64,000 bases of DNA from Synechococcus sp. AG-679-C18 (GTDB lineage: Bacteria > Cyanobacteriota > Cyanobacteriia > PCC-6307 > Cyanobiaceae), in the NCBI GenBank assembly GCA_003210755.1, contig QCUL01000007.1:1-64000 (forward strand), read 5' to 3'. Below, one piece after another: positions 7,927 to 15,677 of the stretch. Every line of letters starts with the position of its first letter. Positions within the stretch are counted from its first letter, which is position 1. Position numbers and translations under genes: made by a program. The notes below the pieces were generated by a model. That model had not been told where the DNA came from, made no database searches, and saw only the letters and a program-made list of their open reading frames with translations.

Positions 7927-8595
7927 GAATATTTTGGATACTGCAGTGTAAGTTATAAGATCATTTTAGCGATTTTCTATCTTCTTTGTTTGGTTCTTCG
8001 TCTGCAGATCAGCTTTTCACTTTTGATAGTGTTGTACCAGTACACTAGCTGCTTGCTTTCAAAGTATGGTGTCTGTCGCTGTTGACGCCTTGTAACTCTC
8101 TTCTTAGTTTTCTATGTATATGTCTCCATCAATTTGATGAAGTTTTGATTGCTTTAGTTCTGCGTCAGTGTTTTTTGTTTTCTTGGACTTTTTGTCTTAG
8201 CGGGTTTCCCTTCTTCTTTTCATCTATTTACTTTTTGAATTTTCCTACCAGTAAATTTATCGATTCTGGGTTTATATTTTTACTTTCACTATTAATAAAG
8301 GGTTAAATCTTTAGTATTTTCGTATGTAAGAAATTGTATATTGTTACTGCTCTTTGAGTCTGTCTACGTTTTTCAATCTTTCTTTATTCGTTTTTCCATT
8401 TATTAAGTATTTTACTACTTGTTTTTTCTTTTTTTATCATCATTTTACTCTTTATGCTTTTATCATATGGTGCGAGTCCATTAATCTCTATGTGGTTTTT
8501 TCATTTGTTAGATTGCATATCTTATCAAAATTGCTTAGGTTTTTATTATCTCTCATACTAATGTAATAATTTGATTTCTGTTGACTAACTTTACT
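7927..8595. other. T-rich intergenic spacer
   Basis: Roughly 670 bases with no supported gene. Two track ORFs here (8082-8306, 8354-8566) are T-rich, giving Phe/Leu/Ser-only peptides. The spacer contains an inverted repeat at 8027-8047, listed separately. Confidence 0.6.
8027..8047. promoter_or_regulatory. inverted repeat, possible operator
   Basis: TAGTGTTGTACCAGTACACTA has outer arms TAGTGT/ACACTA and an inner TGTAC-CA-GTACA. It lies about 100 bp upstream of the nuclease-fold gene start on the minus strand. The GTAC half-sites recall cyanobacterial LexA boxes, but the two-base spacing is shorter than the described RGTACNNNDGTWCB form, so the binding protein is unknown. Confidence 0.3.
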
Positions 8596-9228
8596 ATGCG
8601 TGATTTTTCCCAATCTGATCGCCTTTATTTTCCAGCTACAGCACGAAACTGTAGACCAATTAGTGATGCACTATCTTTAATTCTACCTAGAAAAGGTTCA
8701 GTTCTTGAAATAGCAAGCGGTAGTGGTGAACATATTGTTGCATTTCAGCGTTCATTTCCTGAACTGATTTGGCAAGCAAGTGATTTCAACCTTGATCATT
8801 GTAAGAGTATTAATGCATGGATTTGTTATGCAAATCTTTTTCCGCAAATGCCATATGCATTGCAGCTTAATGTTTTAGATGAGGAATGGGTTATGCCACC
8901 ATTTGTTCAGTCTCAGTTGATGGTTATCTTGTCTATCAATTTAATTCATATTGCTCCTTGGAGTTGCTGTAAATCTCTTGTTTCTCATTCGGCCGAGTAT
9001 CTCCCAGTTGGTGGTCGGTTGATTTTTTATGGGCCTTTCCGCATGCTTGGTCAACATGTCAGTGATAGCAATCTAATTTTTGATCAATCCTTACGCCAGC
9101 GTAATTCCTTGTGGGGAGTACGTGACCTTGAATCTGTAAAACAACTTTGCATGAATGTAGGTCTGGTTGAGATGAAGGTTATCAATTTACCTTCTAACAA
9201 TTTTTTTGTTTCTTTTATTAAACGTTGA
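8596..9228 (+). CDS. DUF938 family SAM-dependent methyltransferase
   Basis: 210 residues from ATG 8596; the track's TTG 8581 adds five residues. The protein follows the DUF938 (PF06080) pattern: RLYFPATARNCRPI near the start, a SAM-binding loop VLEIASGSGEHIVAF (about residues 35-49), an acidic QASDF loop, LSINLIHIAPW, and GGRLIFYGPFR. DUF938 proteins have a class I methyltransferase fold and are common in cyanobacteria and proteobacteria; their substrate is unknown. It stands alone between T-rich spacers, with no partner gene. Family confidence is high. Confidence 0.85.
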   Translation: MRDFSQSDRLYFPATARNCRPISDALSLILPRKGSVLEIASGSGEHIVAFQRSFPELIWQASDFNLDHCKSINAWICYANLFPQMPYALQLNVLDEEWVMPPFVQSQLMVILSINLIHIAPWSCCKSLVSHSAEYLPVGGRLIFYGPFRMLGQHVSDSNLIFDQSLRQRNSLWGVRDLESVKQLCMNVGLVEMKVINLPSNNFFVSFIKR

Positions 9229-9640
9229 GTAATTATTTATGTATTCCTTCCTTATGTAATTTAGGTCTTTTGTTATGTTGATATTTATTTTACTATTATT
9301 TTTCACTTCATTTTTTTAAGTATAAAGTGCAGGATCTAGATTATCTTGTTTTGTATCTCTTGTTTTTTGAATTAATTTGTATTGCTTTCATGAATAATCC
9401 TAAACTTTCTATTTCTCTCTATTTTTTTGATTTTTATTCTGCATCTTATTCTTATCTCTTCATCTTAATTTCTATCACTTCTTTTCTTTTATTTATTTTG
9501 TCATTTGATGTTTATTGTCTGTTTGCTCGATTTTTTCTTTATTCTTCAATATTTCTTGGATCAGTCTTTAGTCCTAAATAAATACAACTTTTACTGATTC
9601 ATTAATACTAGTATTTTTTATTATATTAGTTATAAATCAT
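9229..9640. other. T-rich intergenic spacer
   Basis: About 410 bases, very T-rich on the + strand. The track ORF at 9327-9581 encodes a Phe/Leu/Ser/Tyr-only peptide and is best explained by base composition. Nothing else recognised. Confidence 0.55.
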
Positions 9641-9641
9641 T

Positions 9642-9663
9642 AAAAAACCCTCTAATTCGAGGG
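9642..9663 (-). terminator. rho-independent terminator (minus strand)
   Basis: CCCTC (9648-9652) pairs with GAGGG (9659-9663) across a short AT loop. The run of six A at 9642-9647 reads as a T tract on the minus strand. It would end a minus-strand transcript covering the 9.7-9.9 kb locus. Confidence 0.65.
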
Positions 9664-9721
9664 ATGGTGTAACTGGTGTAATCCCCATCACCCAGCCCAA
9701 CTAACAGTAGTGCGAAATTAC

Positions 9722-9883
9722 TTAATTTGGGCTTCTGTTCTCCACTGATCTCAAGCTTTGCTCCACAGATCCACCATCTAAGAGCTTTTTTCCCACAGCC
9801 TGGGGAAAAAGCATGCTGCTAGGTGTCGTTTGACTAATTTTGTGGAAAAACCCCATTTCTGTGTCATGCTTGTCATTCCCCAT
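9722..9883 (-). CDS. possible 53-aa peptide
   Basis: Minus-strand frame from ATG 9883 to TAA 9722-9724. It encodes MGNDKHDTEMGFF..., a Met/Gln/Pro-containing middle (MLFPQAVGKKLLDGG) and a polar end. The amino-acid mix is balanced, unlike nearby T-rich frames, and a minus-strand terminator follows about 60 bases later. The frame also lies within the structured RNA candidate, so coding may be accidental. Confidence 0.3.
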   Translation of the reverse strand: MGNDKHDTEMGFFHKISQTTPSSMLFPQAVGKKLLDGGSVEQSLRSVENRSPN

Positions 9884-9889
9884 CACCTG

Positions 9890-9921
9890 CCCCGCCTAGT
9901 TTTTGCTAGGTGGGGATTTTT
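9890..9921 (+). terminator. rho-independent terminator (plus strand)
   Basis: CCCCGCCTAG (9890-9899), loop TTTTTG, CTAGGTGGGG (9906-9915), then ATTTTTG. A ten-pair stem with one G-T pair and a T tail is a strong + strand terminator. Confidence 0.7.
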
Positions 9922-10478
9922 GTATGGATTTCGATTTTTTCTTTCTTGTGTAGATCTATTTTGTTTGCCTGGAACAGGTAGGCTCGTTCTGAGTCAATCT
10001 GGAATGTTGTTCAATAAAACTTTGTTTGATCACTATTTGTAGTATTTTTATTTTCTTCATTTGTATTATAAGGGTAATGACTTTTTCATTAGTATGTATA
10101 TCATCTAATCTAATTAGGGTTTCATTGTCTAACTTTTATGAATACTTATTTGGGCTTCGTCTTTAATAAATTTATTTCTCATGAATATATAAGTTATTCC
10201 ATGTCTTACCTTTTTTCAACTAATTCCTCGTGTTTTTGGTATTTATTAATAGTTTCATATATTATTTTGGAAACTTTTTTCGCTTGTTTTTTTAGGTTTA
10301 ATTTGCGCAATGTTACTACCCTTTTCTTTTGATCTATTCATCTAATAATAATCTGAATATAATATTTTACATTATTTATCGCGTCATTGAATGAAATTTA
10401 TATTTATTATTAGCTAAAATGATTAGGTACTTTTTACTTCCTATTATGTGTTATTTCTGAGTTTTCTTTGTCTTAGTG
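9922..10478. other. T-rich intergenic spacer
   Basis: About 550 bases without a supported gene. Track ORFs at 9830-10042 and 10138-10332 are low-complexity hydrophobic translations of T-rich DNA. No RNA gene or repeat recognised. Confidence 0.55.
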
Positions 10479-10751
10479 TTAATGAACATAGTGTTCTGCT
10501 GATTGTGTTTTGGTTTGCGATATGACTTTTGTTTTTTCTACATGATTGCTTCCCATAACATCAGAGTTTGCATTGATCCATATGATTCCTTGCTTTCTTA
10601 CCAGGCAGATCAACTCGTCGTTGCGAAGAAGTCTGTATGTAGAGGGCTCTTGAGCACAGAGCTCCTTCGCGAGGTTGACTGCCGAATGTATATTCGTCTC
10701 GGATGTGCTCTGTTGCCATCCATCAGGCGTTAGACGCTCAATATTGATCAT
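10479..10751 (-). CDS. conserved-looking hypothetical protein (90 aa)
   Basis: Begins MINIERLTPDGWQQS, then a helix (SAVNLAKELCAQEP), a strand with TYRLLRNDELICLV and a polar tail. The balance of residues and the ERLTPDGW start resemble small picocyanobacterial hypothetical proteins. The + strand ORF over the same bases (10503-10733) is the shadow. The ATG overlaps a perfect palindrome, listed separately. Function unknown. Confidence 0.6.
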   Translation of the reverse strand: MINIERLTPDGWQQSTSETNIHSAVNLAKELCAQEPSTYRLLRNDELICLVRKQGIIWINANSDVMGSNHVEKTKVISQTKTQSAEHYVH

Positions 10752-10770
10752 GAGTAAATCTACTTACTCA
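10751..10770. promoter_or_regulatory. palindrome overlapping a start codon
   Basis: TGAGTAA-ATCTAC-TTACTCA, perfect seven-base arms. On the minus strand the element ends exactly at the ATG of the 90-aa gene, so it could be an operator or an mRNA hairpin that hides the start. Confidence 0.4.
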
Positions 10771-11074
10771 TCAATCTTCCCGCAAATGGGCCTCTTTGTG
10801 CAAGCAAAGTGTGCACATCCAAACCGAATGCTCGATTTTTATTGTTTTCTGATCGATTCCTCCGATATTTTTACTGTTTTTGCAATTTCTAATTTTATTG
10901 TTATTTGACTATTTTTAGTTATGTTTTATTTTCATTGTTTTACATTTTAAATTCGTTTTCTTTTGGTTTTCTTGATCTATCCATCTGTCTTCTTTTATCC
11001 GAGATTAAAATTTATTGCGCATTTACCATTTTCTCTAGTTTGTTGTCAAAATTAAAGTAATAGTTGGAATTCCA
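10771..11074. other. AT-rich intergenic spacer
   Basis: About 300 bases between divergent genes. It presumably carries promoters for both. The track ORF running through its left part is not convincing. Confidence 0.5.
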
Positions 11075-11224
11075 ATGGCACGCGTCAAAAAGCTTCAATC
11101 CAAAAGTCAGCAGTTGGAGAATCGCGTTCTCGTAGCTGGAGTCACTCTGTGTATTGCAGGCATAGTCGTTACTTGTTGGTCAGCACTGACTACTTCTGCG
11201 GTCGTACCATGGGGTATCTTTTAA
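11075..11224 (+). CDS. small single-pass membrane protein (49 aa)
   Basis: Below the track limit. ATG 11075 to TAA 11222-11224. The basic N-terminal part (MARVKKLQSKSQQLENR) is followed by a single hydrophobic helix (VLVAGVTLCIAGIVVTCW) and a short tail ending VVPWGIF. The base composition is clearly richer in G+C than the flanking spacers, which supports coding. By the positive-inside rule the N-terminus stays in the cytoplasm. No family recognised. Confidence 0.6.
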   Translation: MARVKKLQSKSQQLENRVLVAGVTLCIAGIVVTCWSALTTSAVVPWGIF

Positions 11225-11669
11225 ATCGAAATTTTTGAATTGATTGTCATATCATCTATTTCTATTTAAAGATTTTTTTGTGGTTTTCTTGACCTGATTG
11301 TGTTTAGAAATTCTTCCCTAGTGCATTAATTTAGTAGTTCTTAGTCTATAATTTATAATTTGTTTGCATTTTGCTTTATTATTTGTTTCGTTTTGAGTGT
11401 TTACTATCCTCTATCTGCACTCTTTATCTCCTTTTTGACGGCGATGTGAGTTCCTGTATGCTATGTTCTTCTTTTCGGAATTAGCATATTCTTTTGCTAT
11501 AATTTATCATTTAGAACTTTTATAGTTACTTATCTCTTTTAGTTGATTGCTTCGCATTGTTCTAAGGACACTTGTCACTTAATTTCCTATCTTTTGCGTT
11601 GTTTCAGCATTTTTTAACTTTTATTTGAACACCACTGTACTCTTTTATCCCTTTCTTTTTCGTTTTTCC
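11225..11669. other. T-rich intergenic spacer
   Basis: About 445 bases, T-rich, no supported gene. Nothing seen beyond the terminator that follows. Confidence 0.55.
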
Positions 11670-11670
11670 A

Positions 11671-11695
11671 AAAAAAACCCAGCTTTTCGCTGGGT
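11671..11695 (-). terminator. terminator of tRNA-Ser
   Basis: AACCCAGCGAAAAGCTGGGTT on the minus strand (11678-11695 plus flank), followed by a run of T (A tract at 11670-11677 on +). It lies just beyond the tRNA 3' end. Confidence 0.75.
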
Positions 11696-11712
11696 TGAAT
11701 TTGTTTTTGGAG

Positions 11713-11797
11713 CGGAGAGGGCGGGATTCGAACCCGCGGATGCTTTCACATCGCTGGTTTTCAAGACCAGAGCCATCAACCACTCGACCACCTCTCC
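11713..11797 (-). tRNA. tRNA-Ser(UGA)
   Basis: An 85-base class II tRNA. The acceptor arms GGAGAGG and CCTCTCC pair, with discriminator G. The anticodon stem-loop CTGGTCTTGAAAACCAG has anticodon TGA. There is a long variable arm (GCGATGTGAAAGCATCCGC region) typical of tRNA-Ser, and a canonical T arm GCGGGTTCGAATCCCGC. CCA is not encoded. The two track ORFs over it are artefacts. Confidence 0.95.
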
Positions 11798-12176
11798 ATC
11801 CGATTAATTTTATCATCTTGCCTTTGAGTGCTGATCTTGCTTTTTTTAGGTTTTATTCTGAATTCTTTTTATAATGTTTTAATGAATTTATAGGTTAACT
11901 TTGATGTTTGAATCTTTTACCCCTCCGAGCTTGTATTTTTTGGCACTTCGGATTAAGTTGAAATATACGCATAATGCGATTTATTGAGCCTGTTAATATT
12001 TTTTTTTGCATCAAGTTTATTAATCTATTCTTTAACAGTGTATTATTTGTTTGATTGCTGTTTTGGTCGAATTCGGTAGCTATATGAATTGTACTTTTTG
12101 CAATGATTTCATTTGTCGATATATTTTATTGGTAATGGTATTAGTTGTGCCTGCTCGGTTATTGAGAACTTATGAT
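11798..12176. other. AT-rich intergenic spacer
   Basis: About 380 bases between the tRNA and nrdJ. It holds the tRNA promoter (an AT-rich GATAAAAT-like box lies just upstream of the tRNA 5' end) and the nrdJ 3' flank. No gene or clear terminator seen. Confidence 0.5.
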
Positions 12177-14519
12177 TTAGTTGTTCGGTTTTGCTAGTGG
12201 TAGTAAGCATTTATCTGAATCACATCCCGCTGGGCCGGCTTCAGTTAGTTCACCATTGTCGTAACGTTGGAGTGCATCAAAAAAGTCATTATTGATCCTC
12301 CGTTCATTGACTTCATTTTGTAATTTCAAATATGTTTTTGCATTGATAGGTTCAAATGGCAATCTTGGGAAAGTAGCATTTGCATCAAACCGGGCTAGTA
12401 AAGCGGCAGATATGTATCCTCCATTTTTTTCGATTGTTTGATGTATTGCATCTGTTAATGCTTCGATTTCATGTTCACGAAACTCGATAGTTGCTGAAGT
12501 GTTGTGCGCTGTATAATAAGTCTGTACCTGCATATAAAAATCAAATTGAGCCAAAGCTGAAAATGTATTGATATCTACAGTATCAGCGCCTGGTAAATTA
12601 GCCCAGCTAACTTCTGTTGGAATTTCTACTAACCATTCTGTACATCTTTCGTCAAAGGGATCGTTTAGTAATCGTCCTTCATTATCCTTATCCGATTGCG
12701 ATGGCACAACAGTGTATCCATAATCCATACATGCCATGGCTACTGGATCATTTTTTCTGAAGGTAATTCTGCGGATAAAGCGTTGTGCTTTTGGTGGGTG
12801 CCATCCTGGTGCAGCTCCAGTCAATAGACTTTTTGTTCCTGCTGGTTGGACAGTCGTACACCGATTTGGTCGACGTAATTGATGCCGATCACAATATTCC
12901 CAAACTGTTCTGTTAACCACTATTTTCCATCTTTTCAAGTATTCTTCTTCTTTTTCTTTATAACCCAGGCCTTCCTCAGTTTCTGGTCTTCCTGCTTCCC
13001 ACCACTTCAGCCACGGTGTACCAAATGCATGAACGAAGAAGTCAAATAATCCTGTAAAACTTACGCCTACAATTGGATCCCAGGCACGACTTTGTCTATA
13101 TCTTTCAACTTCAAAGCGGTGGTTTAGTAAACATGCAACGGAGACCGCAGCTGCACGGAATGCATCATTTTGTGCTTGTTCATCACCTGGATCAATTTGG
13201 TTGAGATGTACTTCCGCTAGATTGCAATGGAAATCAGCACCAAGAATTTCTCCGCATGGATTAAGTCCATAACGATTTAGTCGATGTTCGATTTCTTCCT
13301 CAGACATTGGGCCATGGTTATGTTGTAGCCAACGACCCGCTTCATCACGTCCTTGTTCAGAATAGATGTCTATAAACTCATTTCTTAATTCTGGAGTTTT
13401 TAAAAGGTCTGCGCTCGAACGAGCAATGGCCTCGGGTGCGAATTGAATAGCACCTTCACCACTGTGAAATTGGCTCGTTACGGCTTCTAAAAGGATTTCC
13501 CTGGTAGGACGCGTGTGGTAAACACGCGTGTGATTGGCCATTCGTAAAGCATCACGTTCTGGATCAATCCTCCAATTTCCATCGGAATCTTGTTGCCAAA
13601 GATTTGCCTTTGCTCCTGCTGCTGATGTATCCCCAGATGCAAATTGCCGCATGCCTGCGCTACGTCTAATGTTTCCTGCCACGATTGTTACCGCAGCTTC
13701 ATCAATCAGTAAGCAGCATTCAATGGAAGTTAGTTTTCTACCTACTGCTTTACTGAGTATTTTTGCGATACGACTGTATAGATCTTTTAGCTTTACAGGG
13801 TTGGCCATACCTCCAAATCCCTTTAAGGTTTCTCCAACGGGCCTTACATCAGAAAGATCGATCTCTACCTTTATTGTTTTTCCTTCAAAATTCGGATCAC
13901 TACTTAGTTCCAATATTAATTGATAACTGTCGACCCAACCTCGTCTTGTGTCTCCAACTCTGATTGAAACCGTGTCTCCTGTAATGCTGTGTGTTGTACG
14001 TTCCTCTCTCTTTTGTGAATCCGTAATGCCTATTGCTGAAACACTAAGAACCTCTATTGGATTACGTATTTTTGGCAGTTGATCAATGAAGTGTGGCTCG
14101 ATGATTGCGCCTGTGCCGCAGCCCATCATCGCCAGATCCATCATCAATCCGAAGGCTTCCCAATCGACCAGATTGGTTGAAGTGCAGTTGTAGGCGCCCG
14201 AATAGTTTTCTGGTTGTTCGATCCAGGGTGTTCCACCGATCCATTGCCAACGACCAGATGGCATGGCTTTTTTTTCATTCTGCATCTTTTCCAGTAGAGC
14301 CATCTCCTCTGTGTTCAGAGAACCCAACTTTTGCAGTCCTGATCGATTGCGTTCCCCTACTTCCAGCCAGCTCTCTCTTCCTTTTGGTAGTCGCCGACTG
14401 TATGTCCTGTAAAAGACTGGGTTTGCTGCAGGAGCATCTGCAGGAAAATCACCGTTGGTAGGTGAATTTCCTTTTTCCTGAGTACCCAGTTCCTTTGGTC
14501 GACTTGGTGTGAGTGTCAC
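12177..14519 (-). CDS. nrdJ: adenosylcobalamin-dependent ribonucleoside-triphosphate reductase (class II, monomeric)
   Basis: 780 residues, the Lactobacillus leichmannii RTPR type. It reduces ribonucleoside triphosphates to deoxy forms using B12 and is the usual reductase of marine picocyanobacteria. Visible residues include the first active-site Cys in GAYNCTSTNL (near 110), the thiyl-radical Cys in LNPCGEI with the partner Cys in DFHCNLAEV, and the C-terminal redox pair CDSDKC that reloads the active site. A glycine-rich MMGCGTGA segment and the QPAGTKS loop also fit. It needs no oxygen, diiron cofactor or second subunit. It is single on the minus strand with a long leader upstream. Assignment is very secure. 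Confidence 0.97.
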   Translation of the reverse strand: MTLTPSRPKELGTQEKGNSPTNGDFPADAPAANPVFYRTYSRRLPKGRESWLEVGERNRSGLQKLGSLNTEEMALLEKMQNEKKAMPSGRWQWIGGTPWIEQPENYSGAYNCTSTNLVDWEAFGLMMDLAMMGCGTGAIIEPHFIDQLPKIRNPIEVLSVSAIGITDSQKREERTTHSITGDTVSIRVGDTRRGWVDSYQLILELSSDPNFEGKTIKVEIDLSDVRPVGETLKGFGGMANPVKLKDLYSRIAKILSKAVGRKLTSIECCLLIDEAAVTIVAGNIRRSAGMRQFASGDTSAAGAKANLWQQDSDGNWRIDPERDALRMANHTRVYHTRPTREILLEAVTSQFHSGEGAIQFAPEAIARSSADLLKTPELRNEFIDIYSEQGRDEAGRWLQHNHGPMSEEEIEHRLNRYGLNPCGEILGADFHCNLAEVHLNQIDPGDEQAQNDAFRAAAVSVACLLNHRFEVERYRQSRAWDPIVGVSFTGLFDFFVHAFGTPWLKWWEAGRPETEEGLGYKEKEEEYLKRWKIVVNRTVWEYCDRHQLRRPNRCTTVQPAGTKSLLTGAAPGWHPPKAQRFIRRITFRKNDPVAMACMDYGYTVVPSQSDKDNEGRLLNDPFDERCTEWLVEIPTEVSWANLPGADTVDINTFSALAQFDFYMQVQTYYTAHNTSATIEFREHEIEALTDAIHQTIEKNGGYISAALLARFDANATFPRLPFEPINAKTYLKLQNEVNERRINNDFFDALQRYDNGELTEAGPAGCDSDKCLLPLAKPNN

Positions 14520-14926
14520 TTACAGGTTTTCGCTTGTCTTAACGAGATCCTAACGCCACCTGTGGAGTCTTCAAGTGCGCCTGGGCACCATCAGCAGTGT
14601 TTGCCGCATTTGCATTGTATTAATTGTTTCATTCTTTTCGTTTGTTTCACTGGTTTTTTTGATTTTTGGTTTGACTTTAGAGCGAATTTATTTCTCGTAT
14701 TAATATAATTCTTCGCTTCATTGAGCTTTAAGTTGTGTTTTATTGGGGTTTGTTTGACCAACTGGTTTTGCTGTCTTTTGTCTGTTTTTATAGGATCTTG
14801 TAAATTTTAAATCAATTTATTGTTCTTTCGTATTTATTTTAGTTATTTATTGTTTGAGTTATTGTATTTTACTTTTCGGTATTGATTCTGATATTCTTCG
14901 GTTGACTTCCCATCTGTTCAACCTCT
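14520..14926. other. leader/promoter region of nrdJ and spacer
   Basis: About 400 bases between divergent genes. The part next to nrdJ (about 14520-14640) is richer in G+C and contains short self-complementary segments such as CCACCTGTGG. I looked for the conserved GCCACTG and B12-box pattern of a cobalamin riboswitch and did not find it. The rest is T-rich. Confidence 0.45.
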
Positions 14927-15625
14927 ATGCAACGTGTTCCAGAGCCTGAGCTGATGCGATCAGTTCCTCAGGTAAATGCTTATTCTGATGCTAATTTTAC
15001 GGAGGGTGATCAGTCTTTTGTTGATCATATTGTTGATTTTTTAAATCATTCAAATATTAGTTTATTGCCCGGAAGTTTGATTCTTGACCTTGGCTGTGGT
15101 CCAGGAAATATCAGTGAGCTACTTGCGAGTCGATGGCCGCAGTCCGATGTGATTGGAATTGATGGTTCTTCTGCAATGATCAACAAGGCAAACACGCGCC
15201 TCTTGACCCTTAAACCAGCCATCCAAAACTTGAGTTATATCATGGCCAATCTTAAAACTATTAATATTGATCTTATTGATAAAGATAAAGGTGCTTCTTT
15301 GATTGTTAGCAATAGTTTATTGCATCATCTTCATAATCCTCATGATCTTTGGTTAGCTGTTCAGAATCTTGCTATTCCGGGTTCTTTTATGTTTCATCGC
15401 GATCTACGCCGGCCCTTCGATGAGCTCGAGGTTGATGCTCTTTGCGAACGTTACGTAAAGAGTGCTCCACCTATTTTGAAGCGTGATTATCGAGCGTCGC
15501 TTTTCGCCTCCTTTCGTGTTGATGAGGTTCGTTTGCAGCTTCGTAAGTCTGGTTTGTCATCTCTCTCCGTGGTGGAGATTGGTGATCGTTATCTAGAGGT
15601 GCTTGGTCGTTGTCATTCGCGATAA
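14927..15625 (+). CDS. class I SAM-dependent methyltransferase
   Basis: 232 residues. The Rossmann SAM-binding motif is clear: [17 protein letters not shown] (about residues 49-65), the acidic DVIGIDGSS at the end of strand 2, and [15 protein letters not shown] near residues 125-140 (motif III region). The N-terminus reads [10 protein letters not shown]. Substrate is unknown; the form resembles ubiquinone/menaquinone-type or trans-aconitate-type small-molecule methyltransferases. It runs into prfC on the same strand, overlapping the track's longer prfC start and 52 bases before the preferred one, so the two may be co-transcribed. Confidence 0.85.
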   Translation: MQRVPEPELMRSVPQVNAYSDANFTEGDQSFVDHIVDFLNHSNISLLPGSLILDLGCGPGNISELLASRWPQSDVIGIDGSSAMINKANTRLLTLKPAIQNLSYIMANLKTINIDLIDKDKGASLIVSNSLLHHLHNPHDLWLAVQNLAIPGSFMFHRDLRRPFDELEVDALCERYVKSAPPILKRDYRASLFASFRVDEVRLQLRKSGLSSLSVVEIGDRYLEVLGRCHSR

Positions 15626-15677
15626 TGAGCCTGTTGAGCCCGTTGACTGTCAGGCTGGTCCTCTCCAGAGTGAGATT

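Larger units (their letters stand above)
9664..9921. ncRNA. candidate structured small RNA locus
   Basis: A G+C-richer block inside T-rich DNA, with a terminator on each side pointing outward. It has several self-complementary pairs: GATGGTG (9663-9669) with CACCATC (9772-9778), AGCCCAA with TTGGGCT around 9693-9731, and TTTTTCCC with GGGGAAAAA around 9786-9809. TCCCCATCACC occurs as a direct repeat near 9682 and 9877. It does not look like the 6S, SRP, RNase P or tmRNA sequences I know. Strand and identity are unresolved; it may instead be the mRNA of the 53-codon ORF below. Confidence 0.45.

Noticed and set aside
8082-8566. Two + strand ORFs (74 and 70 aa)
   Set aside because: Peptides made almost only of Phe, Leu, Ser, Ile and Tyr, as expected from T-rich DNA; no polar pattern or start signal.
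9327-9581. 84-aa hydrophobic ORF
   Set aside because: Low-complexity translation of a T-rich spacer, not a plausible membrane protein layout.
9664-9921. 6S RNA, SRP RNA or tmRNA identity for the structured locus
   Set aside because: The characteristic sequences of those RNAs that I know were not present.
10138-10332. 64-aa ORF
   Set aside because: The same T-rich composition artefact.
11604-11816. ORFs on both strands near 11.7 kb
   Set aside because: They translate the tRNA-Ser gene and its terminator.
13534-14461. + strand ORFs inside nrdJ
   Set aside because: Antisense shadows of a fully supported gene.
14520-14926. Cobalamin riboswitch upstream of nrdJ
   Set aside because: The conserved GCCACTG and B12-box pattern could not be found.
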